Positions 25,191 to 33,434 of a stretch of 58,634 bases of DNA are shown here, in pieces (position 1 is the first letter of the stretch; each line of letters begins with the position of its first letter). Both the position numbers and the translations under genes were made by a program. The notes under the pieces are model-generated. The model ran no database searches. It was not told the DNA's origin and was given only the letters and a program-made list of their open reading frames with translations. This DNA is from Salinisphaera orenii subsp. halophila YIM 95161 (GTDB lineage Bacteria; Pseudomonadota; Gammaproteobacteria; Nevskiales; Salinisphaeraceae): positions 1 to 58,634 of the forward strand of contig NZ_AYKF01000065.1 of assembly GCF_003732545.1 (NCBI RefSeq). Reading direction: 5' to 3'.

Positions 25191-26642
25191 ATGCAGTGGC
25201 TGCTGATCGCACCCTGGCTGGTTCTGTTCGCCTACTGTGCGCTGGTACTGGCGATGAGCCCGCGCCGGGTCGGCCCGCGCGCCTTCTTCGACGGTGGCTC
25301 CGAGCGGGGCGTGCCGCCGGGCCCGTTGCTGCTCGGGGTGTCCGCGGCGATTTCTTGGGTCATGGCCAAGAGCCTCGACAACGCCATGAACCTGTCGGCG
25401 GCGTTCGGGCTCTGGGGCGGACTGGCCTACGCCGCCTACTGGCTCGCCTTCATCGTGGTGGCCATCGCCGTCTATTATCTGCGCACGCGCGGCGGTTTCA
25501 CGTCGCTGGCCGAGTTCCTGACCTGCAAATACGGCGGCTTTGCCGCGAAGATGTTTCTCGCGGTCATCGCCATACGGCTGTTCAACGAGGTCTGGTCCAA
25601 TACCAAGGTCACGGCCCAGTTCTTCGGCCCGGAGGGCAGTGCGGGCTACTGGAGCGCGGCCGGTATCGTCACCGCGGTCACCGCCTTCTACTCCTGGCGC
25701 GGCGGGCTGCGCTCCTCGATCCTCACCGACGCCATGCAGATGCTGCTGATCGCCGTGCTGCTGGTGGCCACCCTCGCGGTGCTCGGGCCGGGCCTGCTCA
25801 GCCACGGCGTGCCGCGCGTGGGCGCGGGCGTCACGCCCGCCATGCAGGCCGGCGGGCTGACCTTTCTGGCGCTGGCGCTGGTCCAGGTGCTGTCCTACGG
25901 GTTTCACGACCCGGTGCTGACCGATCGCGCCTTCATCAGCCCGCCGCGTTCGATGCTGCTGGGCTTCGTGCTGGCGGCCGTGTTCGGCGGCGGGTTGATC
26001 GCACTGTTCAGCGTGGTCGGGCTGTATGCGCTGGCGGTCGGCGTGGAGACCGGGACGTCGGTGGCGGTCGCCGTGCCGGCCGCCATCGGTGTGTGGATGT
26101 CGCTGCTGTTCAACGCGGTGATGCTCACCAGCGCCGGCTCGACGCTGGATTCCACCTTCTGTGCCACCGCCAAGTTCGCCAGCCGCGACTGGCCGGGCCG
26201 CAGCCGCGAGACGCCGGACATGCCGCAGCTGCGCTTCGGCCGACGGGCGCTCATCGCGATCGCTCTGCTGGGCAATATCCCGCTGCTGTCGCTCTATATC
26301 GACGGTGTCGGGCCGGCGGTGATCGCGGCCACGACCATCAGCGGCACCGCCATCATGGGTCTGGCGCCGATCTTTCTGCTCGCCTGGATCCGGTCGGCGG
26401 GCGCGCTGTCGTTCCATCTCGCGCTCTGGCCGGGCGTGTTCATCGGGGTGCTGCTGGTGCTGCAGGATTTCGCCGGCCTGGCGGTCATCCCGGACGCCCT
26501 GGCGATCGGCAGCGGCCGGTACGCCCAGACGCTGGGCATCAACGTCTGGGGACTGTTGCTGTGCAGCGCCGGCTATCTGCTGGGGGCGGTGCTGCGCGCG
26601 GGGGCGCCGCTGCCCGCGCCGGCCGGTCGCGGTTCGGCCTAG
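25191..26642 (+). CDS. Sodium:solute symporter family protein
   Basis: A 483-residue inner-membrane protein with about thirteen membrane segments of the SSS (LeuT-like) fold. The early block LLLGVSAAISWVMAKSLDNAMNLSAAFG (split) and YLRTRGGFTSLAEFLTCKYG are typical of the first repeat. The likely role is Na+-driven solute uptake; substrate unknown, and osmolyte import is one possibility in a salt-tolerant cell. ATG at 25191 has GGGGAG eight bases upstream; a GTG at 25185 is too close to that site. Some homologues pair with a histidine kinase; none follows here. Confidence 0.83.
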   Translation: MQWLLIAPWLVLFAYCALVLAMSPRRVGPRAFFDGGSERGVPPGPLLLGVSAAISWVMAKSLDNAMNLSAAFGLWGGLAYAAYWLAFIVVAIAVYYLRTRGGFTSLAEFLTCKYGGFAAKMFLAVIAIRLFNEVWSNTKVTAQFFGPEGSAGYWSAAGIVTAVTAFYSWRGGLRSSILTDAMQMLLIAVLLVATLAVLGPGLLSHGVPRVGAGVTPAMQAGGLTFLALALVQVLSYGFHDPVLTDRAFISPPRSMLLGFVLAAVFGGGLIALFSVVGLYALAVGVETGTSVAVAVPAAIGVWMSLLFNAVMLTSAGSTLDSTFCATAKFASRDWPGRSRETPDMPQLRFGRRALIAIALLGNIPLLSLYIDGVGPAVIAATTISGTAIMGLAPIFLLAWIRSAGALSFHLALWPGVFIGVLLVLQDFAGLAVIPDALAIGSGRYAQTLGINVWGLLLCSAGYLLGAVLRAGAPLPAPAGRGSA

Positions 26643-27626
26643 GTGTCCAGTCGCGCCAGACGCTCTTTGCGGCGAGATGACGCTTAGTGCGTGCCGCGCG
26701 GTCACGTCTGTGCCCGTCTGCGACGACGCGGGGTGGGCGTAAACAGCGCTTGTCCCATCGGGTTGGGTCGCGATGAACCCCTCATCATGGCGCCCCGCGG
26801 CGTCGCACGTCTCGCTCGTGGCGGCCCGAGGGCGGCGAGCTCGCCTTGCAGGACATGATGGGCGGCCTTCAACGCGGCATTCGCATGACAGCCCTCGCCT
26901 GCGCGGCGGCCTGCGCGGTCGGCGCGGCACGGCGTGCCGCCGGGATGCAGGGCCTGTCGCCGAGAAGTCGATACCGGTTCGCCGCCGCCGCGGGCCAACG
27001 GGCATCTTGATCAGGTACGAGCCTCAGCCCGGCTCTACCATCGTCTTCGTATCCAAGTCCCGTTTCCGCAGCGACGCCGACGTATCGTGACGACGGGTGT
27101 CCGGCGCAGCGCGCCGGTGCGGCCAGCATGTTCGAGCGTCGCCAAAGCGACGTGCGTTCCCGCTGGAAACCCGTCGCCGCGGCGCGTTGGCGTGAACCGG
27201 CATCGCCGGTGCTGTGTCGGTGCTCTTCTGTCGGTCACCTTTCTCGGGCAAGCGAGAAAGGTGACTTGCCCATCAGCGCGCAACCCGGGCCGAGTGGCGG
27301 CGTCTAGCAGCGCCAACGCGCCGAAAGATCCTGCATATCGGCTCCGACTGAGCTTTATACATGACCAAGACGGGCATTGGCCGAGGGGAGGCAGGCCGGT
27401 GACACCGACCCGGCGTGGGCCCCAATGTGCCCGTGTCGTGCGGCACGGCAGTGCACGCCCGGTACGCTCGCTCACGATGGCGCCCGCGAGATGACCCACA
27501 GCCGAGCGCCGGCCCGGCCACTGCCGTCGAGCCCGCCAGGTCAGGGGTTGGCGATTGCCGGGCGTAGGCTGCCCGCCTGCTCGGCGCACCGCGGGTGGGG
27601 CGTCTGCCGGGCGGTTTCTTTCGGGG
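26643..27626. other. Long gene-free region containing a hairpin repeat
   Basis: Nearly 1 kb without a supportable gene, between the symporter and the leftward SRPBCC gene. It holds a perfect 13-bp hairpin (27234-27265) and a weaker palindrome (GCGGCAC, loop GGC, GTGCCGC at 26924-26940). Base composition is slightly less GC-rich around 27000-27400 than in neighbouring genes. It may be an accumulation of intergenic repeat elements or relic DNA. Confidence 0.5.
27234..27265. repeat. Perfect 13-bp inverted repeat with 6-nt loop
   Basis: GTCACCTTTCTCG (27234-27246) and CGAGAAAGGTGAC (27253-27265) are exact reverse complements around GGCAAG. A long perfect stem of mixed composition is unlikely by chance here. 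I recall comparable hairpins in intergenic repeats of other high-GC gammaproteobacteria, which would make it a dispersed repeat; that is memory, not a search result. No T run follows, so it is not a standard terminator. Confidence 0.8.
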
Positions 27627-28067
27627 CTAGCGCAGACGCCGGGTCCAGAGGCGCAGGGCCGTGGCGTAGGCCAGCGCCATCTGGCGGGCGACCGCGCGCT
27701 CGACCGCGGCGCCGATGACGGGCGTGGTCGCCCGCAGTCGGGCACTCCATTCGACCAGGGTGGCCCGGTCGCCGCGCGGCTCCAGCAACAGTCGAGCGCC
27801 GAGATGCTCGATGGGCAGTGGCGATTCGATGATGCGATAGCCCAGCGCCCGCCCGGGTGCGTACTCGGTGATGCGCTCGACAAGCGTCAGGCCCGGCAGC
27901 CGCAGCACGCGCTCGGCGCCGACGCCGTCGCGGCTGTCGTCGCCCCGGCGGCGCAGCGTGGCCGAGCGCACGCCCGGCAGGCGGGCGTAGCCGGCGTGGT
28001 CGGCGAGTACCGCGAACACGGTCGCGGTGTCGGCGGGCAGGGTACGGGCCACGTGCAGATGCTGCAT
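27627..28067 (-). CDS. SRPBCC-fold (START/polyketide-cyclase-like) protein
   Basis: A 146-residue protein with the SRPBCC ligand-binding fold: VARTLPADTATVFAVLADHAGYARLPGV at the N-terminus, a central LVERITEYAPGRALGYRI strand pair, and a long C-terminal helix (VIGAAVERAVARQMALAYATALRLW). Such proteins bind hydrophobic ligands. It begins 32 bp after the methyltransferase gene on the same strand, so the two are probably cotranscribed, perhaps in lipid metabolism. Confidence 0.78.
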   Translation of the reverse strand: MQHLHVARTLPADTATVFAVLADHAGYARLPGVRSATLRRRGDDSRDGVGAERVLRLPGLTLVERITEYAPGRALGYRIIESPLPIEHLGARLLLEPRGDRATLVEWSARLRATTPVIGAAVERAVARQMALAYATALRLWTRRLR

Positions 28068-28099
28068 GATCGATTCGAGCGGGCGGATTCCCGCGCATG

Positions 28100-28687
28100 C
28101 TAGCGCGTGTGTGCGTTCTCGGCCCGGCTGTAGCGCCAGATGGTGGCCGGCGGCAGATTGCGCCAGATGAAGCGCGCGACCTCGGCGCGATAGCCCCAGG
28201 CCGCCAGCCGGGCACGCGGCACCGGCGAGCCGGGCAGGTAGGTGATCTGGGTGAAGCTCGCCTCGGGATCGGCCTGGGCGAAGCAGCCGTCCAGCACCGC
28301 GCGCTGGGCGGTCGGGGCGAAATTGAGGATGGGCAGGGTCGAGACGATCGCGGCCACACGCTGCACGCCGCGGTCGGCGAACAGGGCGGGCAGGTCGGTG
28401 GCGTCGTGCAGGGCGGCCAAGCGCGTGCCGACCCGCTCGCACAGCCGCGCGTGCAGCGTCGGATTGGCCTCCACCGCGAGCAGCCGCTCCGGGGCGACGC
28501 CGGCCGCGAGCAGCGCTGTGGTAACCGGGCCGGTACCGGCGCCCAGTTCGACGATGATGCCGTCGGCGGCGCGGGCGTCGGTGATCAGCGCCGCGCAGAC
28601 GGCCCGGCCGCTGGGCGCGGCGGTCGCGATGGTCAAGGGCGCCCGCAGCCAGAGGCGCATGAGCAGTCGGGCGTCGGATGCCGGCAC
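28100..28687 (-). CDS. Class I SAM-dependent methyltransferase (phospholipid N-methyltransferase-like)
   Basis: A 195-residue protein. RAPLTIATAAPSGRAVCAALI followed by the SAM motif VELGAGTGPVTTALL (about residues 46-60) and LLAVEANPTLHARL resembles rhodobacter-type PmtA and related lipid methyltransferases. These add methyl groups to phosphatidylethanolamine; rRNA adenine methylases share the core, so the substrate is not certain. I chose a GTG start at 28687, which has GGGAG six bases upstream; an ATG at 28660 would give a shorter protein. Confidence 0.72.
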   Translation of the reverse strand: MPASDARLLMRLWLRAPLTIATAAPSGRAVCAALITDARAADGIIVELGAGTGPVTTALLAAGVAPERLLAVEANPTLHARLCERVGTRLAALHDATDLPALFADRGVQRVAAIVSTLPILNFAPTAQRAVLDGCFAQADPEASFTQITYLPGSPVPRARLAAWGYRAEVARFIWRNLPPATIWRYSRAENAHTR

Positions 28688-28773
28688 GAGGCGCTCCCGA
28701 GGGATGGTCCGGTCCGTTGTAACCGCGGTGCATGACGCGGCGATGACGAGCGCGCACGACGCGGATTTTGTTC

Positions 28774-28779
28774 TAGACT
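28774..28779 (+). promoter_or_regulatory. Candidate -10 box before the lipoprotein gene at 28807
   Basis: TAGACT lies 27 bp before the ATG and just after an AT-rich GGATTTTGTT stretch. The context CTAGACTGA repeats that seen before the GST gene. Confidence 0.4.
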
Positions 28780-28806
28780 GACTCGAAACGCCGACCGGGG
28801 AGAACC

Positions 28807-29181
28807 ATGTCCGCATCCGTCACCCGCTGGGCCCTGCCCTGCGCCGCCCTGATGTGTCTCGGCGCCGTGGCCTGCACCACGGCACCCGAGCCGGCGCAGC
28901 CGGGTCCGCTCGATGAGCCCATCGATGCCTTCGAGACCATCGGCGAGCCGGTTCGGCCCGGCGCGAGCGACCGGGATCGCCGCAATCTGTCGACCGACAT
29001 CGAGCGGCTTCAGAACGCCCGCAGCAAGTATGAGAACGAGCAGGAGCGGCTGAGCGCCGAGGCCCGGCGTCGCCAGGCCGAATGCCGCGCCCGGGCCGAC
29101 TCCCGTGAGGTGCCGATCGAGGACGGCAGCGGCGATCCCGCGGCCACCTACTGCCAGCCGGCCGAGGACGGCGATCGGTAG
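28807..29181 (+). CDS. Small lipoprotein with coiled-coil segment
   Basis: A 124-residue protein. The N-terminus (ALPCAALMCLGAVACTT) is a signal peptide with a lipobox at GAVAC; cleavage before that cysteine is expected. The middle (TDIERLQNARSKYENEQERLSAEARRRQAEC, split) is charged and helical, likely coiled coil. Two later cysteines could pair. No family recognised. GGGGAG precedes the ATG at a good distance. Confidence 0.65.
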   Translation: MSASVTRWALPCAALMCLGAVACTTAPEPAQPGPLDEPIDAFETIGEPVRPGASDRDRRNLSTDIERLQNARSKYENEQERLSAEARRRQAECRARADSREVPIEDGSGDPAATYCQPAEDGDR

Positions 29182-29233
29182 AGGCCGCTGCGGGTCCGCT
29201 TGTACCGCTGGCCGGCGTCACCACGTTCGACAC

Positions 29234-30751
29234 ATGAGCGATACCGCAACCGTCAGCGACCGCGAGGTCTTCGCGCTGGACTGGATCAACCGCCAGGCCG
29301 CGCTCGGCGAACCCTGGTTCTTCGCGCAGGTACCGACGCCGCTGGAGACGCCGTACCCGATCGCGTTCAACGACGACGTCGCCGCCCTGCTGGACATCGA
29401 CGCCGAGGCCGCGCGCGAGCAGGGCTACGCCGAGACGCTGTCCGGCAATGCGCTGCCGGCGGGCACGAACCCGGTCTCGCATCGCTACGGCGGGCACCAG
29501 TTCGGCGTCTGGGCCGGCCAGCTCGGCGACGGTCGCGCGATCACCATCGGCGACGTGCGCAACGCCCGCGGCCAGGCCTACGAGATCCAGCTCAAGGGCG
29601 CCGGCAAGACGCCGTTCTCGCGTTTCGCCGACGGCCGCGCGGTGCTGCGCTCGACCATCCGCGAGTATCTGGGCAGCGAGGCCCTGGCCGCGCTCGGCGT
29701 GCCGACCACCCGTGCCCTGGCGATCGTGGGCAGCGATGCGCCGGTCTATCGCGAGACCGCCGAGACCGCGGCGGTGATGACCCGCGTCGCGCCCAGTCTG
29801 GTGCGCTTCGGCAGCTTCGAGATCCTGTTCGAGAACCGAAACTTCGACGCCCTGGCGCCGCTGGCCGATCACGTCATCGGCGAGCATTTTCCCGAACTCG
29901 CCGGGATCGAGGACGACGGCGAGCGCTACCGGGCGTGGGTCGAGCGCGTGATCGCGCTGACGGCCGAGCTCATCGCCGACTGGCAGGCCGTGGGTTTCTG
30001 CCACGGCGTGCTCAACACCGACAACATGTCGGTGCTGGGGCTCACGCTGGACTATGGCCCCTACGGCTTCATGGACAGCTTCGACCCGCACTGGATCTGC
30101 AACCACACCGACGCCGGCGGGCGCTATACCTACGACCAGCAGCCGCATGTGGGGCTGTGGAACCTGGGCCGCTTCGTGCAGGCGATCCTGCCGCTGCTCT
30201 CGGGCGAGCCCGACGAGGCGGTCGAAATCGGCCAGACGCTGCTCGAGGCCTATCGCGGCCGGTTCGACGCGGCCTACATGCAGCGCATGCGCGCCAAGCT
30301 CGGCCTGCCCGATGCCCGCGACGACGACCGCGCGCTGGTCGACGATCTGTTCAGGACCATGGCCGCCGACGGCGCCGACTTCACGCGCGCGTTCCGGGCG
30401 CTGGGCCATGTGTCGGCGGCGCCCGGGGCGGCGAATGCGCCGTTCGTGGACGAGTTCGTCGACCGCGATGCGGCCGCCGCCTGGCTGGATCGCTGGCGCG
30501 CGCGTCTCGGCGGCACCGGGGCCGACGACGTGGCCCGCGCCGAGCGCATGGCCCTGACCAACCCCAAGTACGTACTGCGCAACTATCTGGCACAGCAGGC
30601 GATCGACCGGGCCGCGGACGGCGACTACAGCGAACTGCATCGGCTGCATGCGGTACTGCGGCATCCCTTCGACGAGCAGCCCGACAACGCCGACTACGCC
30701 CGTCTGCCGCCGGACTGGGCGCGCGGGCTGGTGCTCAGCTGCTCGTCGTAG
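29234..30751 (+). CDS. selO: Protein adenylyltransferase SelO (YdiU family)
   Basis: A 505-residue pseudokinase-fold enzyme that transfers AMP from ATP to Ser/Thr/Tyr residues of proteins and is linked to redox stress. Family blocks are obvious: SHRYGGHQFGVWAGQLGDGRA, QLKGAGKTPFSRFADGRAVLRSTIREYLGSEA, GFCHGVLNTDNMSVLG and DYGPYGFMDSFDP. The C-terminus ends LSCSS, where animal SelO has selenocysteine; the bacterial cysteine there is thought to form a regulatory disulfide. ATG at 29234 fits the family N-terminus. It is convergent with the following gene across 15 bp. Confidence 0.95.
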   Translation: MSDTATVSDREVFALDWINRQAALGEPWFFAQVPTPLETPYPIAFNDDVAALLDIDAEAAREQGYAETLSGNALPAGTNPVSHRYGGHQFGVWAGQLGDGRAITIGDVRNARGQAYEIQLKGAGKTPFSRFADGRAVLRSTIREYLGSEALAALGVPTTRALAIVGSDAPVYRETAETAAVMTRVAPSLVRFGSFEILFENRNFDALAPLADHVIGEHFPELAGIEDDGERYRAWVERVIALTAELIADWQAVGFCHGVLNTDNMSVLGLTLDYGPYGFMDSFDPHWICNHTDAGGRYTYDQQPHVGLWNLGRFVQAILPLLSGEPDEAVEIGQTLLEAYRGRFDAAYMQRMRAKLGLPDARDDDRALVDDLFRTMAADGADFTRAFRALGHVSAAPGAANAPFVDEFVDRDAAAAWLDRWRARLGGTGADDVARAERMALTNPKYVLRNYLAQQAIDRAADGDYSELHRLHAVLRHPFDEQPDNADYARLPPDWARGLVLSCSS

Positions 30752-30766
30752 CTGCGGTGCCGGCGA

Positions 30767-31888
30767 TCACGGCTTGACGTCGGGCAGGTCGCGCAGCGGG
30801 TGATCGCCGTCCCAGGGCGCGCGGAAATGGGCGTCCACGTAGTCTGCAGGCACTTCGGACACCGACTCGAAATGCCAGTGCGGGGTCCGGTCCTTGTCCA
30901 CCAGCAGGGCCCGCACGCCCTCGGCGAAGTCGGGGTGGCGGCAGCACTGCAGCGCGATCTTGAATTCGCGCATCACGCACTGCTTGAGCGACAGATAGCG
31001 CCCGCCGCGCAGCTGGCGGTAGATGATATGGGCGGTGACCGGACAGCCGGCGTCGAGATTGGCCGCCGCTTCCGCGAGCCACGGATCCGGGTGATCGGCC
31101 AGCCGGCGGATGCCGCCGACCATGCCCGCGAGCGTGGCCGCGTCGGTGGCCTCGCGGATGGTTTCCACATGCTCCACGAGCCGCGACGGCCCCAACCCCG
31201 CCGGCCGGTCGATGGCGAAGCGACGCAGCACCCGGTCGACCGCGGCATGCGGCTGGTGCCAGTCGTCGATGCGCTGGAGCGCCTCGACGACCTCGGCGTG
31301 AGCGCCGTGGTCGATCGCGCGGTCGGCGAGTCCGGCCACCAGCGCGTCCCGGGGTGACAGCGTGATGCCGGTCAGGGCCACGAACAGCCCCAGCCGCGGC
31401 GGCAGGCGGTTGAAGAACCAGGTCGCGCCGCAGTCGGGAAACAATCCGATCTTGATCTCCGGCATGGCCAGTCGGGAGGCCGCGGTGACCACCCGGTGCG
31501 AGGCGCCCGAGAACAGCCCCATGCCGGCGCCCATGACCAGGCCGTTGCCCCAGGCCAGACAGGGGGTGGCGAGCATGTGGACGGCGTGGCAGAGGCGGTA
31601 TTCCAGCGCGAGAAAGCGCGCCGGATAGTCGGGGTCGCCCTGTCCGGTCATGCCCCGGTAGAGCGCGACGATGTCCGAACCGGCCGAGAACGCCCGCTCG
31701 CCCGTGGATTCGATCAGGATGCAGCCGATGGTGCGATCGCTGTCCCAGGCGGTGAGCTGCCGGTACAGCGGCTCGAGCATGTCGAAGGTCAACGCATTGA
31801 GTGTGCGCGGATTGTTCAGCCGGACCCGGCCGATCCGACGGCCGCCGGCGGCCTCGATCTCATCGAACAGGATGGGGGCGTCGCTCAT
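30767..31888 (-). CDS. Enoyl-CoA hydratase/isomerase family, 3-hydroxyisobutyryl-CoA hydrolase-like
   Basis: A 373-residue crotonase-fold protein. Length and blocks such as GERAFSAGSDIVALYRGM, GNGLVMGAGMGLFSGASHRV and LAMPEIKIGLFPDCGATWFFNRL match the hydroxyisobutyryl-CoA hydrolase subgroup of valine degradation, which is longer than standard enoyl-CoA hydratases. The oxyanion-hole glycines and the catalytic Glu of MPEIKIG are present. It could also serve another branched 3-hydroxyacyl-CoA. No other valine genes are adjacent. Confidence 0.84.
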   Translation of the reverse strand: MSDAPILFDEIEAAGGRRIGRVRLNNPRTLNALTFDMLEPLYRQLTAWDSDRTIGCILIESTGERAFSAGSDIVALYRGMTGQGDPDYPARFLALEYRLCHAVHMLATPCLAWGNGLVMGAGMGLFSGASHRVVTAASRLAMPEIKIGLFPDCGATWFFNRLPPRLGLFVALTGITLSPRDALVAGLADRAIDHGAHAEVVEALQRIDDWHQPHAAVDRVLRRFAIDRPAGLGPSRLVEHVETIREATDAATLAGMVGGIRRLADHPDPWLAEAAANLDAGCPVTAHIIYRQLRGGRYLSLKQCVMREFKIALQCCRHPDFAEGVRALLVDKDRTPHWHFESVSEVPADYVDAHFRAPWDGDHPLRDLPDVKP

Positions 31889-32070
31889 GTCTGGATCATC
31901 ACCTGCTGCACGGCGCGGCGAATGCTGGCCTGTTTGTCACGATGGGACAAGTGTCGAAAAATCGATCACCGACCCGCCTGCAATCTACAAACGCGCGACG
32001 CTATGATAATTTGTCAGTGCCCGACCGAACGATACACCGGTCGTACCAACGCAAAACAAGGAGTTTTGAT
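31889..32070 (+). promoter_or_regulatory. Divergent promoter region with -10 box for the Lpp-like gene
   Basis: The 182-bp gap includes TATGATAAT at 32002-32010, a strong -10 in such GC-rich DNA; the -35 position (near 31979, TGCAAT) is weak. A short inverted repeat TTGTC/GACAA lies near 31935-31951. An AAGGAG ribosome site (32058-32063) precedes the ATG, as expected for an abundant lipoprotein. Confidence 0.6.
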
Positions 32071-32325
32071 ATGACCAAGACGCTGCTGAAATCCGCTTTC
32101 GTGATTGGCGTGGTCACTGCCGCCGCCGGCTGTGCGAGCAATTCCGACGCCACCCAGTCCCAGATCGACCAGGCCATGCGCAAGGCGGAATCCGCCCAGA
32201 CGACGGCCAACGAAGCGCAGCGTACGGCCAACCGCGCGATGCAGACCGCCCAGGAGGCCAAGTCCGCTTCGCAGGCGAACTCGCAGCGCATCGAGCGCAT
32301 GTTCGAGTCCTCGCAGCGCAAGTAA
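32071..32325 (+). CDS. Lpp/OprI-type alanine-zipper outer-membrane lipoprotein
   Basis: An 84-residue lipoprotein: signal peptide and lipobox AAGC (cysteine about residue 21), then a heptad coiled coil rich in Ala, Gln and Asn (AQTTANEAQRTANRAMQTAQ), the form of Lpp and Pseudomonas OprI trimers. The C-terminus is SSQRK; E. coli Lpp ends in Arg-Lys, the lysine being linked to peptidoglycan. So it may anchor the outer membrane to the wall. A good AAGGAG, a strong -10 box and a strong terminator flank it. The neighbour gene encodes an L,D-transpeptidase, the enzyme class that makes that link. Confidence 0.88.
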   Translation: MTKTLLKSAFVIGVVTAAAGCASNSDATQSQIDQAMRKAESAQTTANEAQRTANRAMQTAQEAKSASQANSQRIERMFESSQRK

Positions 32326-32360
32326 GGCGCGCCGCGTCTTAGCGCCTCAGGGCGCCGCGA

Positions 32361-32385
32361 AAGCCCCGCTTCGGCGGGGCTTTTT
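32361..32385 (+). terminator. Rho-independent terminator of the Lpp-like gene
   Basis: AAGCCCCGC, loop TTCG, GCGGGGCTT, then further Ts. The stem is nine pairs with a stable UUCG loop. It lies 35 bp after the lipoprotein stop and just before the end of the convergent transpeptidase gene; on the other strand only three Ts follow the stem, so reverse termination would be weaker. Confidence 0.92.
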
Positions 32386-32393
32386 CGTGGGCG

Positions 32394-33335
32394 CTATTCG
32401 TCGTCGCGGATCTCCACCCCGATCGGCTCGGGGATGCCGTCGGCGGTCTCGACGATCTTCTGGGCGCGGTCCCAGTCCACCGGCGAACTCTGGCGCGACT
32501 CGGTGGCGCCGATAACCGCCTCGACCCAGGGCGTGAAGGAGCGCACCGGCGCATCGCCGCTGGCGTCCGGCGGATGGGCTTCGATGTAGAGCGTGTTGCC
32601 CTCCCGACCGATCTTGTAGGGCTCGCTGATGATGTTGACGGGCGTGCCCGGCTCGACCATCGAGAACAGCGACGCGATGTCCTCGGGATAGAGCCGGATG
32701 CAGCCGTGCGAGACCTTGAGCCCGATCCCGGCCGGCTTGTTCGTGCCGTGCAGCAGATACGACGGCATGCCCAGATAGAGCGCGTGCTGGCCGAGCGGGT
32801 TGTCCGGACCGGCGGGCACCACGTCCGGCAGTTCCTCGCCCTGGGCCGCGTGTTCCTTGCGGATCGAGGCCGGCGGCGTCCAGGTGGGGTCGGCCTTCTT
32901 GCGCACGATCGTGGTCTTGCCCAGCGGGGTCGACCAGCCCTCGCGGCCGATGCCCAGTGGATGCGTCACCACCCGGCCGGCGTATTCGCTGCCCTCGGGC
33001 GGGAAGTAGTAGACCCGCATTTCGGGGATGTTGATCACGATGCCGCGGCGCGGCACGTCCGGCAGCACATAGCGCGTGGGAATGACGACCTCGGTGCCCT
33101 CGCCGGGCAGCCAGGGATCGACCTCGGGATTGGCCAGCCGCAGTTCGCGATAGCCCACGTTGTAGCGGCGCGCGAGTTTGACGAAGGTATCCTCCTCGCG
33201 CGTCTCGATGTGCTGCAGTGCGCCGACGAGATCGTCGCCCTCGGCGGGCATGTCGTAGATGGCGGCCTGCGCGGGAAGCGCGGCGAGCAGCGCGAGCAGG
33301 AGCAGGCAGGCGGGCCGGAGGGCGCGCAGTGTCAT
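32394..33335 (-). CDS. L,D-transpeptidase (ErfK/YbiS/YcfS family)
   Basis: A 313-residue periplasmic enzyme. A Sec signal peptide (residues 1-24) is followed by a LysM-like segment (EDTFVKLARRYNVGYRELRLANP, split) and a YkuD catalytic domain with His196-Gly-Thr-Asn and Ser209-His210-Gly-Cys212-Ile-Arg214; Cys212 is the nucleophile. YbiS, YcfS and ErfK attach Braun lipoprotein to diaminopimelate in the wall. The convergent Lpp-like gene with a C-terminal lysine fits that role. Confidence 0.93.
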   Translation of the reverse strand: MTLRALRPACLLLLALLAALPAQAAIYDMPAEGDDLVGALQHIETREEDTFVKLARRYNVGYRELRLANPEVDPWLPGEGTEVVIPTRYVLPDVPRRGIVINIPEMRVYYFPPEGSEYAGRVVTHPLGIGREGWSTPLGKTTIVRKKADPTWTPPASIRKEHAAQGEELPDVVPAGPDNPLGQHALYLGMPSYLLHGTNKPAGIGLKVSHGCIRLYPEDIASLFSMVEPGTPVNIISEPYKIGREGNTLYIEAHPPDASGDAPVRSFTPWVEAVIGATESRQSSPVDWDRAQKIVETADGIPEPIGVEIRDDE

Positions 33336-33434
33336 AGCGTCGTTCCGTCGGAGGCGGCGTGGCGAGGTGGCGCGATGCGGTTCAGGTATCGTGACTTTAA
33401 CCCGGATCCGCGTGCCCGCGCCCGCGAGCCCGGT

